Shown piece by piece: positions 18,084-26,292 of a DNA stretch of 64,000 nt. Position 1 is the stretch's first letter; each line of letters opens with the position of its first letter. Origin of the DNA: Hyphomonadaceae bacterium (GTDB lineage Bacteria > Pseudomonadota > Alphaproteobacteria > Rhizobiales > Hyphomicrobiaceae); NCBI GenBank assembly GCA_019747815.1, contig JAIEQJ010000043.1, positions 37,840-101,839 on the forward strand. The letters are read 5' to 3'. The position numbers and the translations under genes were made by a program. Under the pieces are notes generated by a model that was not told where the DNA came from, ran no database searches, and was given only the letters and a program-made list of their open reading frames with translations.

Positions 18084-18809
18084 TCAATCCTTGGCTGCCG
18101 GCGCCTCGGCAATGTCGACCAGCCCTGTCTCGTCGACGATGCTGATCTCCGTTCCGCTGATCCTGATCACGTCGGCCAACTTGAGCTGGCCGAGCTGCCG
18201 GTTGACGTTGGCGCGCGACATGCCCAAGAACTTGCCGAGCTCTTCCTGCGAAATGACGAGCTGCAGATGCGCGCCGTCGGCGCTCGTGCGCCCGTAGCGC
18301 CGGGCGAGCCGCAGAAGCCCTCGCGCGGTGCGCCCGCGCATTTCCAAAGTGTTGTCCTCGATGATGGCGGCGCCGATGCGAATCTTCTCGCAGAGCGCCT
18401 GAACAATTTCGAGCATTGCGGGCGGATGTGCCGACAATGTCGGCAGAAGATCGCGGGTGTGAACGACAAATATCTCCGAGTCCTCCAATGCAACGGTATC
18501 GACCGCGCGCTCCTTGCCGTCGAGGGCCGCTATCTCTCCAAAGATTTCTCCCGGCCCCACGTAGTAGAGAACGATCTCCTTGCCGTGGATGGTGGTGTTG
18601 GCGAGCTTGAACCGCCCCTTGACCACGACGTTGAGGCTGTCACCCGGGTCCCCGCGCCGATAGACGACCGCACCCTTGGCGAGGCTCTTGAGCTGCCCCT
18701 TGCTGATCAGCTCGTCGATGACAATGTCGGGAAGTCGGCCAAGAAATGTATTGTTCGCCAGGAAGGGACGAATGCGATCGCGATGACGCAAGAGAGACCT
18801 CATGCTCAT
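18084..18809 (-). CDS. Crp/Fnr-family transcription regulator
   Basis: 241 residues. The N-terminal cyclic-nucleotide-binding-like domain shows VVYRRGDPGDSLNVVVKGRF and GPGEIFGEIAALDGKERAV, the phosphate-binding-cassette region. A long dimer helix spans about 135-160. The C-terminal winged helix contains the recognition helix in ISQEELGKFLGMSRANVNRQL. There is no N-terminal Cys cluster, so it is not an Fe-S FNR sensor; the RAV in the cassette could allow a cyclic nucleotide, which is inference. A second Met at 18803 is an alternative start. The gene lies between pyk and unannotated DNA, and its target is unknown. Confidence 0.9.
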   Translation of the reverse strand: MSMRSLLRHRDRIRPFLANNTFLGRLPDIVIDELISKGQLKSLAKGAVVYRRGDPGDSLNVVVKGRFKLANTTIHGKEIVLYYVGPGEIFGEIAALDGKERAVDTVALEDSEIFVVHTRDLLPTLSAHPPAMLEIVQALCEKIRIGAAIIEDNTLEMRGRTARGLLRLARRYGRTSADGAHLQLVISQEELGKFLGMSRANVNRQLGQLKLADVIRISGTEISIVDETGLVDIAEAPAAKD

Positions 18810-18979
18810 CCGTCCAACGACGTGCCGTCTCGGCCCAACGCCCCCCTGGGCAGCATTGCCATGGGCTCAGATCACTCACGCCGTGACCTTGAACTGAGCC
18901 AGGTTAACCAAAAAGCGGCCCAGGCGTCAAAGCGCCGGAAGCCGGCCGGCGGTTCCGCGCCGACTTGCCCCGGCCAGCC

Positions 18980-20425
18980 TCATACGCCTTCAGCAACCGG
19001 GTTGCCCTGATCGTCGAGATGGGCGATGCGAACCATGTTGGTGGTGCCCGGCGAGCCAAGCGGCACGCCGGCGACGATGATCACTCCCTCGCCGGCCTTC
19101 GCAAATCCCTCGTCAAAGGCGATGCGGCAAGCCTTGCGGACCATGGCAGCCTGATTTTCCGGATCGCTGGTGAGCACGCAGTGCACGCCCCACGCCAGGG
19201 CCAGCTTGCGGCCGGTGCCAACCACCGGCGACAGGCCGACAACGGGCAGCCCCGGGCGCTCGCGCGCGACGCGCAGCGCCGTGGAGCCGGTGGCGGTGTA
19301 GCAGATGATGCCCGCGAGCTTGAGCGTGTCGGCAACCGTATGCGCCGCGGCGGCGATGGCGTCGGCGGCCGTGGCCAGCGGCGGCGTGCGCGTGGCGTGC
19401 ACGATGGCGCCGTAGTTCGGGTCGCTCTCGACCTCAACGGCGATGCGATCCATCATGCGGATCGCCTGCAGCGGATATTTGCCGACCGCGGATTCGGCGG
19501 AGAGCATGACGGCATCCGCACCATCGAAGCACGCCGTTGCCACGTCGGAAACTTCCGCGCGCGTCGGCACAGGCGAGGTGATCATGCTTTCCAGCATCTG
19601 CGTGGCGACCACCACCGGCTTGCCGGCCGCCCGAGCCTTGCTGACGATCTGCTTTTGCAGGCCGGGGACGCGCTCAACCGGCATCTCCACGCCCAGATCG
19701 CCGCGCGCGACCATCAATCCATCGGAGCTGGCGACGATGGCATCGAGATCGGTGATGGCGGCCGGCTTCTCGATCTTGGCCATCAGCGCGGCACCATGAC
19801 CGACGATCTGGCGCGCAAGGCGCATGTCCTCGCCGCGCTGCACGAACGAAAGGGCCACCCAGTCGACGCCGAGGCGGAGCGCGTAGTCGAGGTCCTTGCG
19901 GTCCTTGTCCGTGAGCGGCCCGATCGGCAGCACGGTGTCGGGGAGGCTGATGCCCTTGCGGCCGGAGATTGTGCCGCCGACCACCACGGTGGCGTCGATG
20001 CGCGAGGCGCTCTTGTCGACGACCGTCATGCGGATCTTGCCGTCGTCGAGCAGCAGCGTGTGGCCCGGCTCGACCGCCTCGAAGATCTGGGGGTGCGGCA
20101 AAAACACGCGCTGCGCGGAGCCGGCGCTCTCCGTGGTGTCGAAGCGGAACGTGGCTCCCTCGCCCAGGGCCACGCTGCCGCCGCCGACGTCCCCGATGCG
20201 GAACTTGGGCCCCTGCAGGTCGGCGAGAATGCCGATCGGCCTGCTGAACGCCGCTTCGGCCGCGCGCACCGCCCCATGCAGCTTCTTCACCACCTCGAAC
20301 GAGGAGTGGCTCATGTTGATGCGAAAAACGTCGACGCCTGCCTCGAAGAGTTGTGCGATCATCTCGGGGGCGGACGACGCAGGCCCTAGTGTGGCAACGA
20401 TCTTGACGCGCCGGCTGCGTCTCAT
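18980..20425 (-). CDS. pyk: pyruvate kinase
   Basis: Converts phosphoenolpyruvate and ADP to pyruvate and ATP. 481 residues with the full family pattern: KIVATLGPASSAPEMI and FRINMSHSS at the N-terminus, LADLQGPKFRIG, catalytic Lys region MAKIEKPAAITDLD, the signature MVARGDLGVEMPVE, and ATQMLESMITSPVPTRAEVS. The C-terminal allosteric domain runs to the end. Its ATG overlaps the stop of the upstream DUF1036 gene by four bases. With the glycerate 2-kinase further upstream, the operon links glycerate to pyruvate. Confidence 0.97.
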   Translation of the reverse strand: MRRSRRVKIVATLGPASSAPEMIAQLFEAGVDVFRINMSHSSFEVVKKLHGAVRAAEAAFSRPIGILADLQGPKFRIGDVGGGSVALGEGATFRFDTTESAGSAQRVFLPHPQIFEAVEPGHTLLLDDGKIRMTVVDKSASRIDATVVVGGTISGRKGISLPDTVLPIGPLTDKDRKDLDYALRLGVDWVALSFVQRGEDMRLARQIVGHGAALMAKIEKPAAITDLDAIVASSDGLMVARGDLGVEMPVERVPGLQKQIVSKARAAGKPVVVATQMLESMITSPVPTRAEVSDVATACFDGADAVMLSAESAVGKYPLQAIRMMDRIAVEVESDPNYGAIVHATRTPPLATAADAIAAAAHTVADTLKLAGIICYTATGSTALRVARERPGLPVVGLSPVVGTGRKLALAWGVHCVLTSDPENQAAMVRKACRIAFDEGFAKAGEGVIIVAGVPLGSPGTTNMVRIAHLDDQGNPVAEGV

Positions 20426-20871
20426 TTGTGTCTTGCGCCCCCTTCGCTGGGATCAGTGAGGCGGATGGTCCAATCATTGGCCTCCTGCGTGTCCACCTCG
20501 AAGAATCCAGTGCGCTTATAACCGCGCTGCGTGCAATCCTGAACCCCCCTAATTGTAAAAGACTTGTCTGCCGTACACATGAATGATTGCCCTGCCCATT
20601 CCCCGCCGCGGTCGTAGTCGATGGCGTGAACGTACCAGTAGCGGCTGGAGAGCGCGCCTTTGAAGAGGGTCTCGCAAGTCTGGGCGGCCAGCGTCCACCA
20701 GCCTTCCGTCGTCCAACCGCTCGGGTCGCGGTAGCCGATGGCGACACCGATGCGGCTGGCCGTCGTGTTGCACAATTTGAGATCGGCCCGCGCCGCCGAA
20801 GGGACAAGCGTCAGCGTTGCCAATGCCGCGGCAGCAAGCAGGGCGGCGGATCGGGTGCGAACAGGCGGCAT
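20422..20871 (-). CDS. DUF1036 secreted protein
   Basis: 149-residue protein with a signal peptide (to about residue 29, SAARA) followed by DUF1036: LKLCNTTASRIGVAIGYRD, GWWTLAAQTCETLFKGAL, RYWYVHAIDYDRGGEW and MCTADKSFTIRGVQDCTQRG. The paired Cys residues suit periplasmic disulfides. The domain's function is unknown. It sits between glycerate kinase (18 bases upstream) and pyk (4-base overlap), an arrangement I recall as common in Hyphomicrobiales. Confidence 0.9.
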   Translation of the reverse strand: MPPVRTRSAALLAAAALATLTLVPSAARADLKLCNTTASRIGVAIGYRDPSGWTTEGWWTLAAQTCETLFKGALSSRYWYVHAIDYDRGGEWAGQSFMCTADKSFTIRGVQDCTQRGYKRTGFFEVDTQEANDWTIRLTDPSEGGARHK

Positions 20872-20889
20872 CGATCGAATGCTTCCGGC

Positions 20890-22230
20890 TCAGGGGTCGA
20901 CCAGAATGGCACGGAAGTCGTTGACGTTGGTATGGGTGGGACCGCGCACGATTAATCCGCCTGCTGCTTCAAAGAAGGTCGTAGCGTCATTGTTATCGAG
21001 GCATTTTTGGGCATCGGCGTGGCGCGGCCCGCCGGCGGTCTGCCAATCGACCATCGCCCCGGCAGGGTCGCTCACCCGCCCCTCGCCGCCGTCAATGCCG
21101 TCGGTATCGGCCGCCAACGAGGCGATCCCCGGGGTGCCTGCAATCGCCACCGCCAGCGCCAGCGCATATTCCTGAGAGCGCCCGCCGCGGCCCTTGGGAT
21201 TGCGCACCGTAACCTCCAGTTCGCCGCCGCTCAGGATCGCCACTTTGCGGCCCGCCGCCCTGGCTTCGAGCGCCAGCCTGGCATGGGCCTGCGCCACAGC
21301 GCTTGCCTCCCCTGTCACGCTGTCCCCCAGGTCGATCACGTCATAGCCGTAGCGACGGACCTCCCGGGCCGCAGCCGCCAGGGAGCCCGCCGGCGTGGCG
21401 ATGATGCGATACTCGGCAGTGGCAAAGGCGGGATCGTCGGGCTTGGGCGTCTCATTGGCGGCATCGGACAGGATCGCATCGACCACCGCCGGGATCTCGA
21501 GGCCGAGCGTCCGCATGCGCGGGCCGCGACGGGTGAGCACGGCGCGTGCTTCTGCGAGCGTGGTGGCGTCTGGCACCGTCGGGCCGGAGCCGATGGTCGC
21601 GGGGTCGTCACCCGGCACGTCGGAGATGGCGAGGGTCAGCATGCGCGCCGACGTTGCTTTCCTGAGGCGGCCACCCTTGATGCGCGAGACGTGGCGCCGG
21701 ACCGTGTTCATCTCGTAGATGTCGGCGCCTGATTTGAGCAGGCCGCGCGTCAGGGCGGTCTTGGCCTCGAGGCTGAGACCGGCAGCAGGAGCCGGCCACA
21801 GGGCCGAGGCGCCGCCGGACAAGAGCACGAGCACCAGATCGTCCGCCTGTGCCGTGCGGACCAGCGCCAGCGTCCGTTCCGCAGCCTTAACGCCGCTCGC
21901 ATCCGGCGCGGGATGGCGCGCGGAGACGACGCCGATCACGCGCTGGTGCTCGTGCGGATGCTCGCGCAGCAAAGCCTCGGCCGTGCCGTGCGGGGCGGTG
22001 GTGAAGCCGCTGACCCGGTCGAGCACCCCCCGTGCGTGGTAGTGCTGCTCGGCCACGGCGGCCATGGCCGCTGCCGCCTTGCCCGCGCCGGCGATGATGA
22101 TCCGGCCGTTGGGCGGCGGGGCTGGCAGGTGCGCCGGAAGGCACACGTTGGGATGCGCCGCGGCGACCGCGGCGTCGAAAAGCGACAGCAGCCTGGCGCC
22201 GCACTCGGTGTGATTGTTCTTTGCGCTCAT
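20890..22230 (-). CDS. gckA: glycerate 2-kinase (DUF4147/MOFRL)
   Basis: Phosphorylates D-glycerate to 2-phosphoglycerate, which leads to pyruvate via enolase and the neighbouring pyk. 446 residues from the ATG at 22230 (MSAKNNHTECGARLL); in-frame starts at 22245 and 22287 give unlikely N-termini. GckA-type motifs: IIIAGAGKAAAAMAAV near the N-terminus, LVLLSGGASALWPAP, MNTVRRHVSRIKGGRL, ISDVPGDDPATIGSGPT, and the C-terminal MOFRL segment SGGELEVTVRNPKGRGGRS with AADTDGIDG. It may act in glyoxylate or serine-cycle carbon flow. Confidence 0.93.
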   Translation of the reverse strand: MSAKNNHTECGARLLSLFDAAVAAAHPNVCLPAHLPAPPPNGRIIIAGAGKAAAAMAAVAEQHYHARGVLDRVSGFTTAPHGTAEALLREHPHEHQRVIGVVSARHPAPDASGVKAAERTLALVRTAQADDLVLVLLSGGASALWPAPAAGLSLEAKTALTRGLLKSGADIYEMNTVRRHVSRIKGGRLRKATSARMLTLAISDVPGDDPATIGSGPTVPDATTLAEARAVLTRRGPRMRTLGLEIPAVVDAILSDAANETPKPDDPAFATAEYRIIATPAGSLAAAAREVRRYGYDVIDLGDSVTGEASAVAQAHARLALEARAAGRKVAILSGGELEVTVRNPKGRGGRSQEYALALAVAIAGTPGIASLAADTDGIDGGEGRVSDPAGAMVDWQTAGGPRHADAQKCLDNNDATTFFEAAGGLIVRGPTHTNVNDFRAILVDP

Positions 22231-22338
22231 GGGTCTCGTTCGCATGCAAATTTTAAGCAACGGCGGGCGCCATTTGGCTGAACGCACCCGACAGCGTCAA
22301 GGATGACAAGCAGGAGCCGACCCCGGTATATTTCGCCC

Positions 22339-23508
22339 ATGGCGGATCAAGGCTTGCGGGCGCCTTTCATCAAGGGTCTGGAAGGCGACAGTTTCTGCAT
22401 TTTGCCTGGGCGTGCGGATCGCGGATTGATCGTGGTCTGCGACCATGCCGGCAACGCGCTCCCGGCCGAGTACGGCACGCTGGGCCTTCCGGAGGCGCAG
22501 CTTGCACGCCACATCGCCTACGACATCGGTGTTGCGCCGATCGTGCGTGCGCTGGCAGCCCACCTGAATGCACCGGCCATCATGACACGCTACTCGCGGC
22601 TGCTGATCGACCCCAACCGCGGGCGCGATGACCCGACGCTCATCATGCGACTGTCGGACGGTGCGGTCATCCCGGGCAATCGCAAGCTCGATGCAGCCGA
22701 GCGCGACAAGCGCCTGCGGCTCTACTACGAGCCCTATCATCGGGCCATCGACAGCGTCATCGACGCGTGCCTGGCGACCGGAATCACCCCCGTGCTGCTG
22801 TCGATCCATTCCTTCACCGAGAGCTGGAAGAGCGTCTCCCGGCCCTGGCATGTCGGCGTGCTGTGGGATCGCGATGCGCGACTGGCCCGCCCCCTGCTGG
22901 AGAGCTTCTATGCCGAAGGCGGCCTGATCGTGGGCGACAACGAGCCTTATACGGGCCAATTGGAGGGCGATTGCCTGTGGCAGCACGGCACACAGCGCGG
23001 CCTCGCAAATGCAATTGTGGAAGTGCGACAAGACCTTATCCGCGACGCGGCCGGCCAGGCGGCCTGGAGCGCGAGGCTGTGCCGCATCGTTGAAAGGATC
23101 CTGCGCGACCCCCATGTGGCGCAGCAGACACGTGCACCCGGAGCGCGCCCGCCTGACGCGGCCGGCGCTGACACCCATAGCAGGCAGGGAGAGTTTCAGA
23201 TGACCAAGCTCGACAAAGCGCTGGTGACCGAGCTCGAGGCGGCGGCGTTCCGCCGGCTCGTCGAGCATCTGCGGACGCGCAGCGACGTGCAGAACATCGA
23301 TCTGATGAACTTGGCGGGCTTCTGCCGCAACTGCCTCTCGAACTGGTATCAGGAAGCGGCGACGGCCAAGGGCCTGCAGCTCACCAAGGAAGGCGCGCGC
23401 GAGGTGATCTACGGCATGCCCTACAAGGAGTGGCAGGCCAAGTTCCAGACGGAGGCCAGCCCCGAGGCCAAGGCGGCGTTTGCCGAAACCAAACCGCATC
23501 AGCATTGA
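22339..23508 (+). CDS. N-formylglutamate amidohydrolase family protein fused to DUF1244
   Basis: 389 residues in one frame, apparently two proteins joined. Residues 1 to about 262 are an N-formylglutamate amidohydrolase-like hydrolase: VVCDHAGNALPAEY, RYSRLLIDPNRGRDDPTLI, VLLSIHSFTESWKSV and NEPYTG, with the zinc-site residues. A low-complexity linker follows. Residues 288-389 are a complete DUF1244 protein starting at an internal ATG (23200) with its own GGGAGAG ribosome site, and containing NIDLMNLAGFCRNCLSNWY. In relatives these are usually separate adjacent genes (from memory). Either a stop was lost or both a fusion and a separate DUF1244 protein are made. Confidence 0.85.
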   Translation: MADQGLRAPFIKGLEGDSFCILPGRADRGLIVVCDHAGNALPAEYGTLGLPEAQLARHIAYDIGVAPIVRALAAHLNAPAIMTRYSRLLIDPNRGRDDPTLIMRLSDGAVIPGNRKLDAAERDKRLRLYYEPYHRAIDSVIDACLATGITPVLLSIHSFTESWKSVSRPWHVGVLWDRDARLARPLLESFYAEGGLIVGDNEPYTGQLEGDCLWQHGTQRGLANAIVEVRQDLIRDAAGQAAWSARLCRIVERILRDPHVAQQTRAPGARPPDAAGADTHSRQGEFQMTKLDKALVTELEAAAFRRLVEHLRTRSDVQNIDLMNLAGFCRNCLSNWYQEAATAKGLQLTKEGAREVIYGMPYKEWQAKFQTEASPEAKAAFAETKPHQH

Positions 23509-24256
23509 ACGCCCTGGCATGCATGCGGGCATGGGGCTGCATGACGATCAAGACCCCATGGGCGCCCAGGAATGGGCTGCGGTGGGTGCGGAGCATCTGC
23601 CCCGCACCTCAAGGGCTTCGGCTGCATCAAGATTGAAGCGGTGCGAGCCCATTCCATTGCCGTCTGCACATGTGGCGGCATCGGCCAACGCTCACCGCCG
23701 ATGCCATTCCCATCCCGCGCCGAACGCTCGGCGAGGCGTTCCATGCCCGATCGTCCGAGCCACATGCGCCGCGATCGGCGTTGCCTTGCTCAGCAGTCCG
23801 CTCAGGCCGACACGCTGAAGAAGGCCGGCACCCACGCGGGAAAGGACGGCTTGCGCGTGATTTCCAAGGCGCCTGCTTCTGGGTAACTTCGGCGCCGTCA
23901 CATGAAATGCAATAAATGCAATGTGGGCATTCTGTTTATTATCGCCGATCCATTCACATGCATTGATCCGTATTTATATAGCTCGGGCCGCAATATAATT
24001 GCGACTTGCCGCTATTCATTCAAGAAAAAGCAAGCTGATTAAGTTTCGACGCAGCCGCATTCATGCGGAAACATATATCTTATATCCGATATTAGAGAAA
24101 TGTCGTCATATGCTTGTTATGCCGCGTGATTTCCACAAGAATTGAGCGCCCAAGGGCGCGACGCGTGAAGACACGCAGCCCGACACTCATTAGGTATCGC
24201 AAATACGAGATCAATTGAAATCCACGCTCGATAAATCGCCAAGCAGGGTTTAGGAA
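23509..24256. other. 748-base intergenic leader with AT-rich right half
   Basis: No credible gene. The left half has ordinary GC. From about 23885 to 24130 base use turns AT-rich (tatttatatagctcgg, acatatatcttatatccg), unlike the rest of the window. A tight GC hairpin gcgcccaagggcgc lies at 24146-24159. This probably holds the promoter of the glycan cluster that starts at 24257, and its composition suggests imported DNA. Confidence 0.5.
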
Positions 24257-26038
24257 ATGCACGCACCATCCTGGTTGTCGGGCAACCCGATAACGCTGAA
24301 TTCCCGAGCCTGGCGAAAACCAAAAGAGCATCCCGAAACATCCGAAACAAGCTGCAACCTGCTTGCCCGCCTGAGGGATCATGCCGCGCATTCAAAGCTG
24401 AAGCCGTTTCTCGTCATTTCAGGCGGGGGGCTCATACGCCAGTACTCCTATGGCGACGCGTGGCTGGAAGCGCGCCGCTGGGCGCAGATCCTGCGCCAGG
24501 CCGGCGTGCTCAGGGGCGACCGGGTCTTCATTGCGCTGAAGCACCGCCAGGAGATCTACTTTTGCTTTCTCGGCGCCATGTGGCTCGGTGCGGTCCCCAC
24601 CATCATTCCATTTCCGACACCCAAGCAGGACCCGGCCATCTACTGGGCGGAATACACAACGATGTTCGCCCACGTGGAGCCGCGGGCCTTCGTCACCTAT
24701 GCCGACAACATCGCACCGGTTCGCGCGGCGCTCGCCGGCCAGCCGTGCGCGCTCATCGACGTCGACGTCCCGGCCGTCGCCTATGCCGAGACCCCGCCGG
24801 ATGGCGATCCCCCGCTCGCGGAAACCGGCGATATCGCCCTGCTGCAGTTCAGCTCCGGCACGACGGGCCTGCGCAAGGGCGTGATGCTCTCGCACCGGCA
24901 GATCGCGCGCCACATGGAGGCTTACACCCGCGCGATCACCTTCGAAGCGCGGGATACGGTCGCGTCCTGGCTGCCGCTCTATCACGACATGGGGCTCGTC
25001 GCGTGCTTTCTGATGCCCCTCCATGCCGGCGCGACGGTCATTTCGCTGGATGCGTTCGAGTGGGTTGCCAGGCCCTGGACCCTGCTGGAGGCGATCGAGA
25101 CGTATCGGGCCAGCGTGACATGGCTGCCCAACTTTGCGTTTCATCACATCATGCGGACCCTGCCGGAGGAGCGGACGTTCAAGCTCGGCAGCATGCGCGC
25201 ATTCATCAATTGCTCCGAACCCTGCAAACCGGACACCGTGGAGCAGTTTGCCGCGACCATGCGCGCCCATGGCGTGAGCCGCGAGCAGATGCAGGTTTGC
25301 TACGGCATGGCGGAAACCGTATTCGCGGTGAGCCAGACGCCACTTGGGGCGGCGCCGCGCATCTTGACCGTCGATCGGCAGCTCCTCGAGGCCTCACAAA
25401 GAATTCGGCGGGTTGATGCTGCCGATGCCCATGGCCAGGGCTTTCTTTCATGCGGGAAGATCATCGGCGACCTCGAGGTGCGGATAGCCCCGCCGGACGA
25501 TGGGCTTGATGCACCCCATGACCGCCCGCGAGAGGATCGCGCCGGTGAAGTCGAGGTGCGCGGCGGCCACTTGTTCTCCGGCTACTTCCGCAACGAGACC
25601 GCCAGCAAGGCCGCCATGGTCGATGGCTGGTACCGCACGGGTGATGTGGGCTTCATCCACGACGGCGAGCTCTTCATCTGCGGGCGTACGAAAGAGCTGC
25701 TGATCATTCACGGCCGCAATTACTATGCGCATGACCTGGAAGTCATCGCGAGCGGCGTCGAGCACGTCAAGCCTGGACGCGCCGTCGCGTTCAGCCTCGA
25801 GGACGCAAGCTCCGGCAGCGAAGAGGCGGTCGTTCTCGTCGAGACCGAGCTGACCGCCCCGGGCGAGCACCGTGCACTTCAGCGCGCCGTCAAGGCCGCG
25901 ATCTTGGATCGCATGGAGCTGATGGTGCGATCGGTGATCGTCGTGGCGCCAGGATCGCTCGTGAAGACGACCAGCGGCAAATTCAGCCGGGCCCAGAACA
26001 AGGCGCGTCACCTGGCCGGCCAGACGGCGGAGGCATGA
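24257..26038 (+). CDS. AMP-forming acyl ligase, fatty-acyl-AMP-ligase-like
   Basis: Adenylates a carboxylic acid, probably for loading on the carrier protein encoded next. 593 residues. P-loop FSSGTTGLRKGVM (198-210), WLPLYHDMGLVACFLMPL, FINCSEPCKPDTV and CYGMAETVFAVSQT as in FAAL-type enzymes, the hinge/aspartate region GWYRTGDVGFIHDG, and C-terminal Lys in VKTTSGKFSRAQN. The LYHDMGL and CSEPC blocks favour the FAAL group, which makes acyl-AMP for transfer to an ACP, over CoA ligases. Its TGA overlaps the ACP start (ATGA). The chain it activates cannot be read. Confidence 0.85.
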   Translation: MHAPSWLSGNPITLNSRAWRKPKEHPETSETSCNLLARLRDHAAHSKLKPFLVISGGGLIRQYSYGDAWLEARRWAQILRQAGVLRGDRVFIALKHRQEIYFCFLGAMWLGAVPTIIPFPTPKQDPAIYWAEYTTMFAHVEPRAFVTYADNIAPVRAALAGQPCALIDVDVPAVAYAETPPDGDPPLAETGDIALLQFSSGTTGLRKGVMLSHRQIARHMEAYTRAITFEARDTVASWLPLYHDMGLVACFLMPLHAGATVISLDAFEWVARPWTLLEAIETYRASVTWLPNFAFHHIMRTLPEERTFKLGSMRAFINCSEPCKPDTVEQFAATMRAHGVSREQMQVCYGMAETVFAVSQTPLGAAPRILTVDRQLLEASQRIRRVDAADAHGQGFLSCGKIIGDLEVRIAPPDDGLDAPHDRPREDRAGEVEVRGGHLFSGYFRNETASKAAMVDGWYRTGDVGFIHDGELFICGRTKELLIIHGRNYYAHDLEVIASGVEHVKPGRAVAFSLEDASSGSEEAVVLVETELTAPGEHRALQRAVKAAILDRMELMVRSVIVVAPGSLVKTTSGKFSRAQNKARHLAGQTAEA

Positions 26039-26292
26039 TGGTACCCAAAGAGGACATTCCCGCAATTGTCAGGGCGGTGATCGGCGAAATGTTTTCCGTC
26101 GACACCGCTCGGATCGACCGCGCGACGACCGCGACCGACATCGATGGGTGGGATTCCCTGGCCCATACCGTGCTGATGGTCCGCTTGGAAAGGCGCCTCG
26201 GCATGCCCATCAGCGAGCGCATCGCGGCCAAGGCAAGCAGCGTGGGCGAATTGATTGACCTGCTGTCCATGGAATCGGCGACCGGGGGGTGA
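26035..26292 (+). CDS. acyl carrier protein
   Basis: 85-residue phosphopantetheine-carrier domain. The attachment site is Ser41 in DIDGWDSLAHTVLMV, with the usual acidic N-terminal helix (EDIPAIVRAVIGEMF) and the third helix GMPISERIAAK. It would carry the acyl group activated by the ligase upstream, with which it overlaps by four bases. Its stop overlaps a GTG start of the SGNH protein, so the three are translationally coupled. No phosphopantetheinyl transferase is in the window. Confidence 0.93.
   Translation: MMVPKEDIPAIVRAVIGEMFSVDTARIDRATTATDIDGWDSLAHTVLMVRLERRLGMPISERIAAKASSVGELIDLLSMESATGG

Noticed and set aside
18965..20389. A 474-codon plus-strand frame
   Set aside because: Antisense to pyk, whose protein is unmistakable; the shadow has His/Arg/Asp-rich nonsense.
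24146..24159. GCGCCC-AA-GGGCGC hairpin as a terminator
   Set aside because: Loop of two bases and no T tract; probably chance in mixed-composition DNA.
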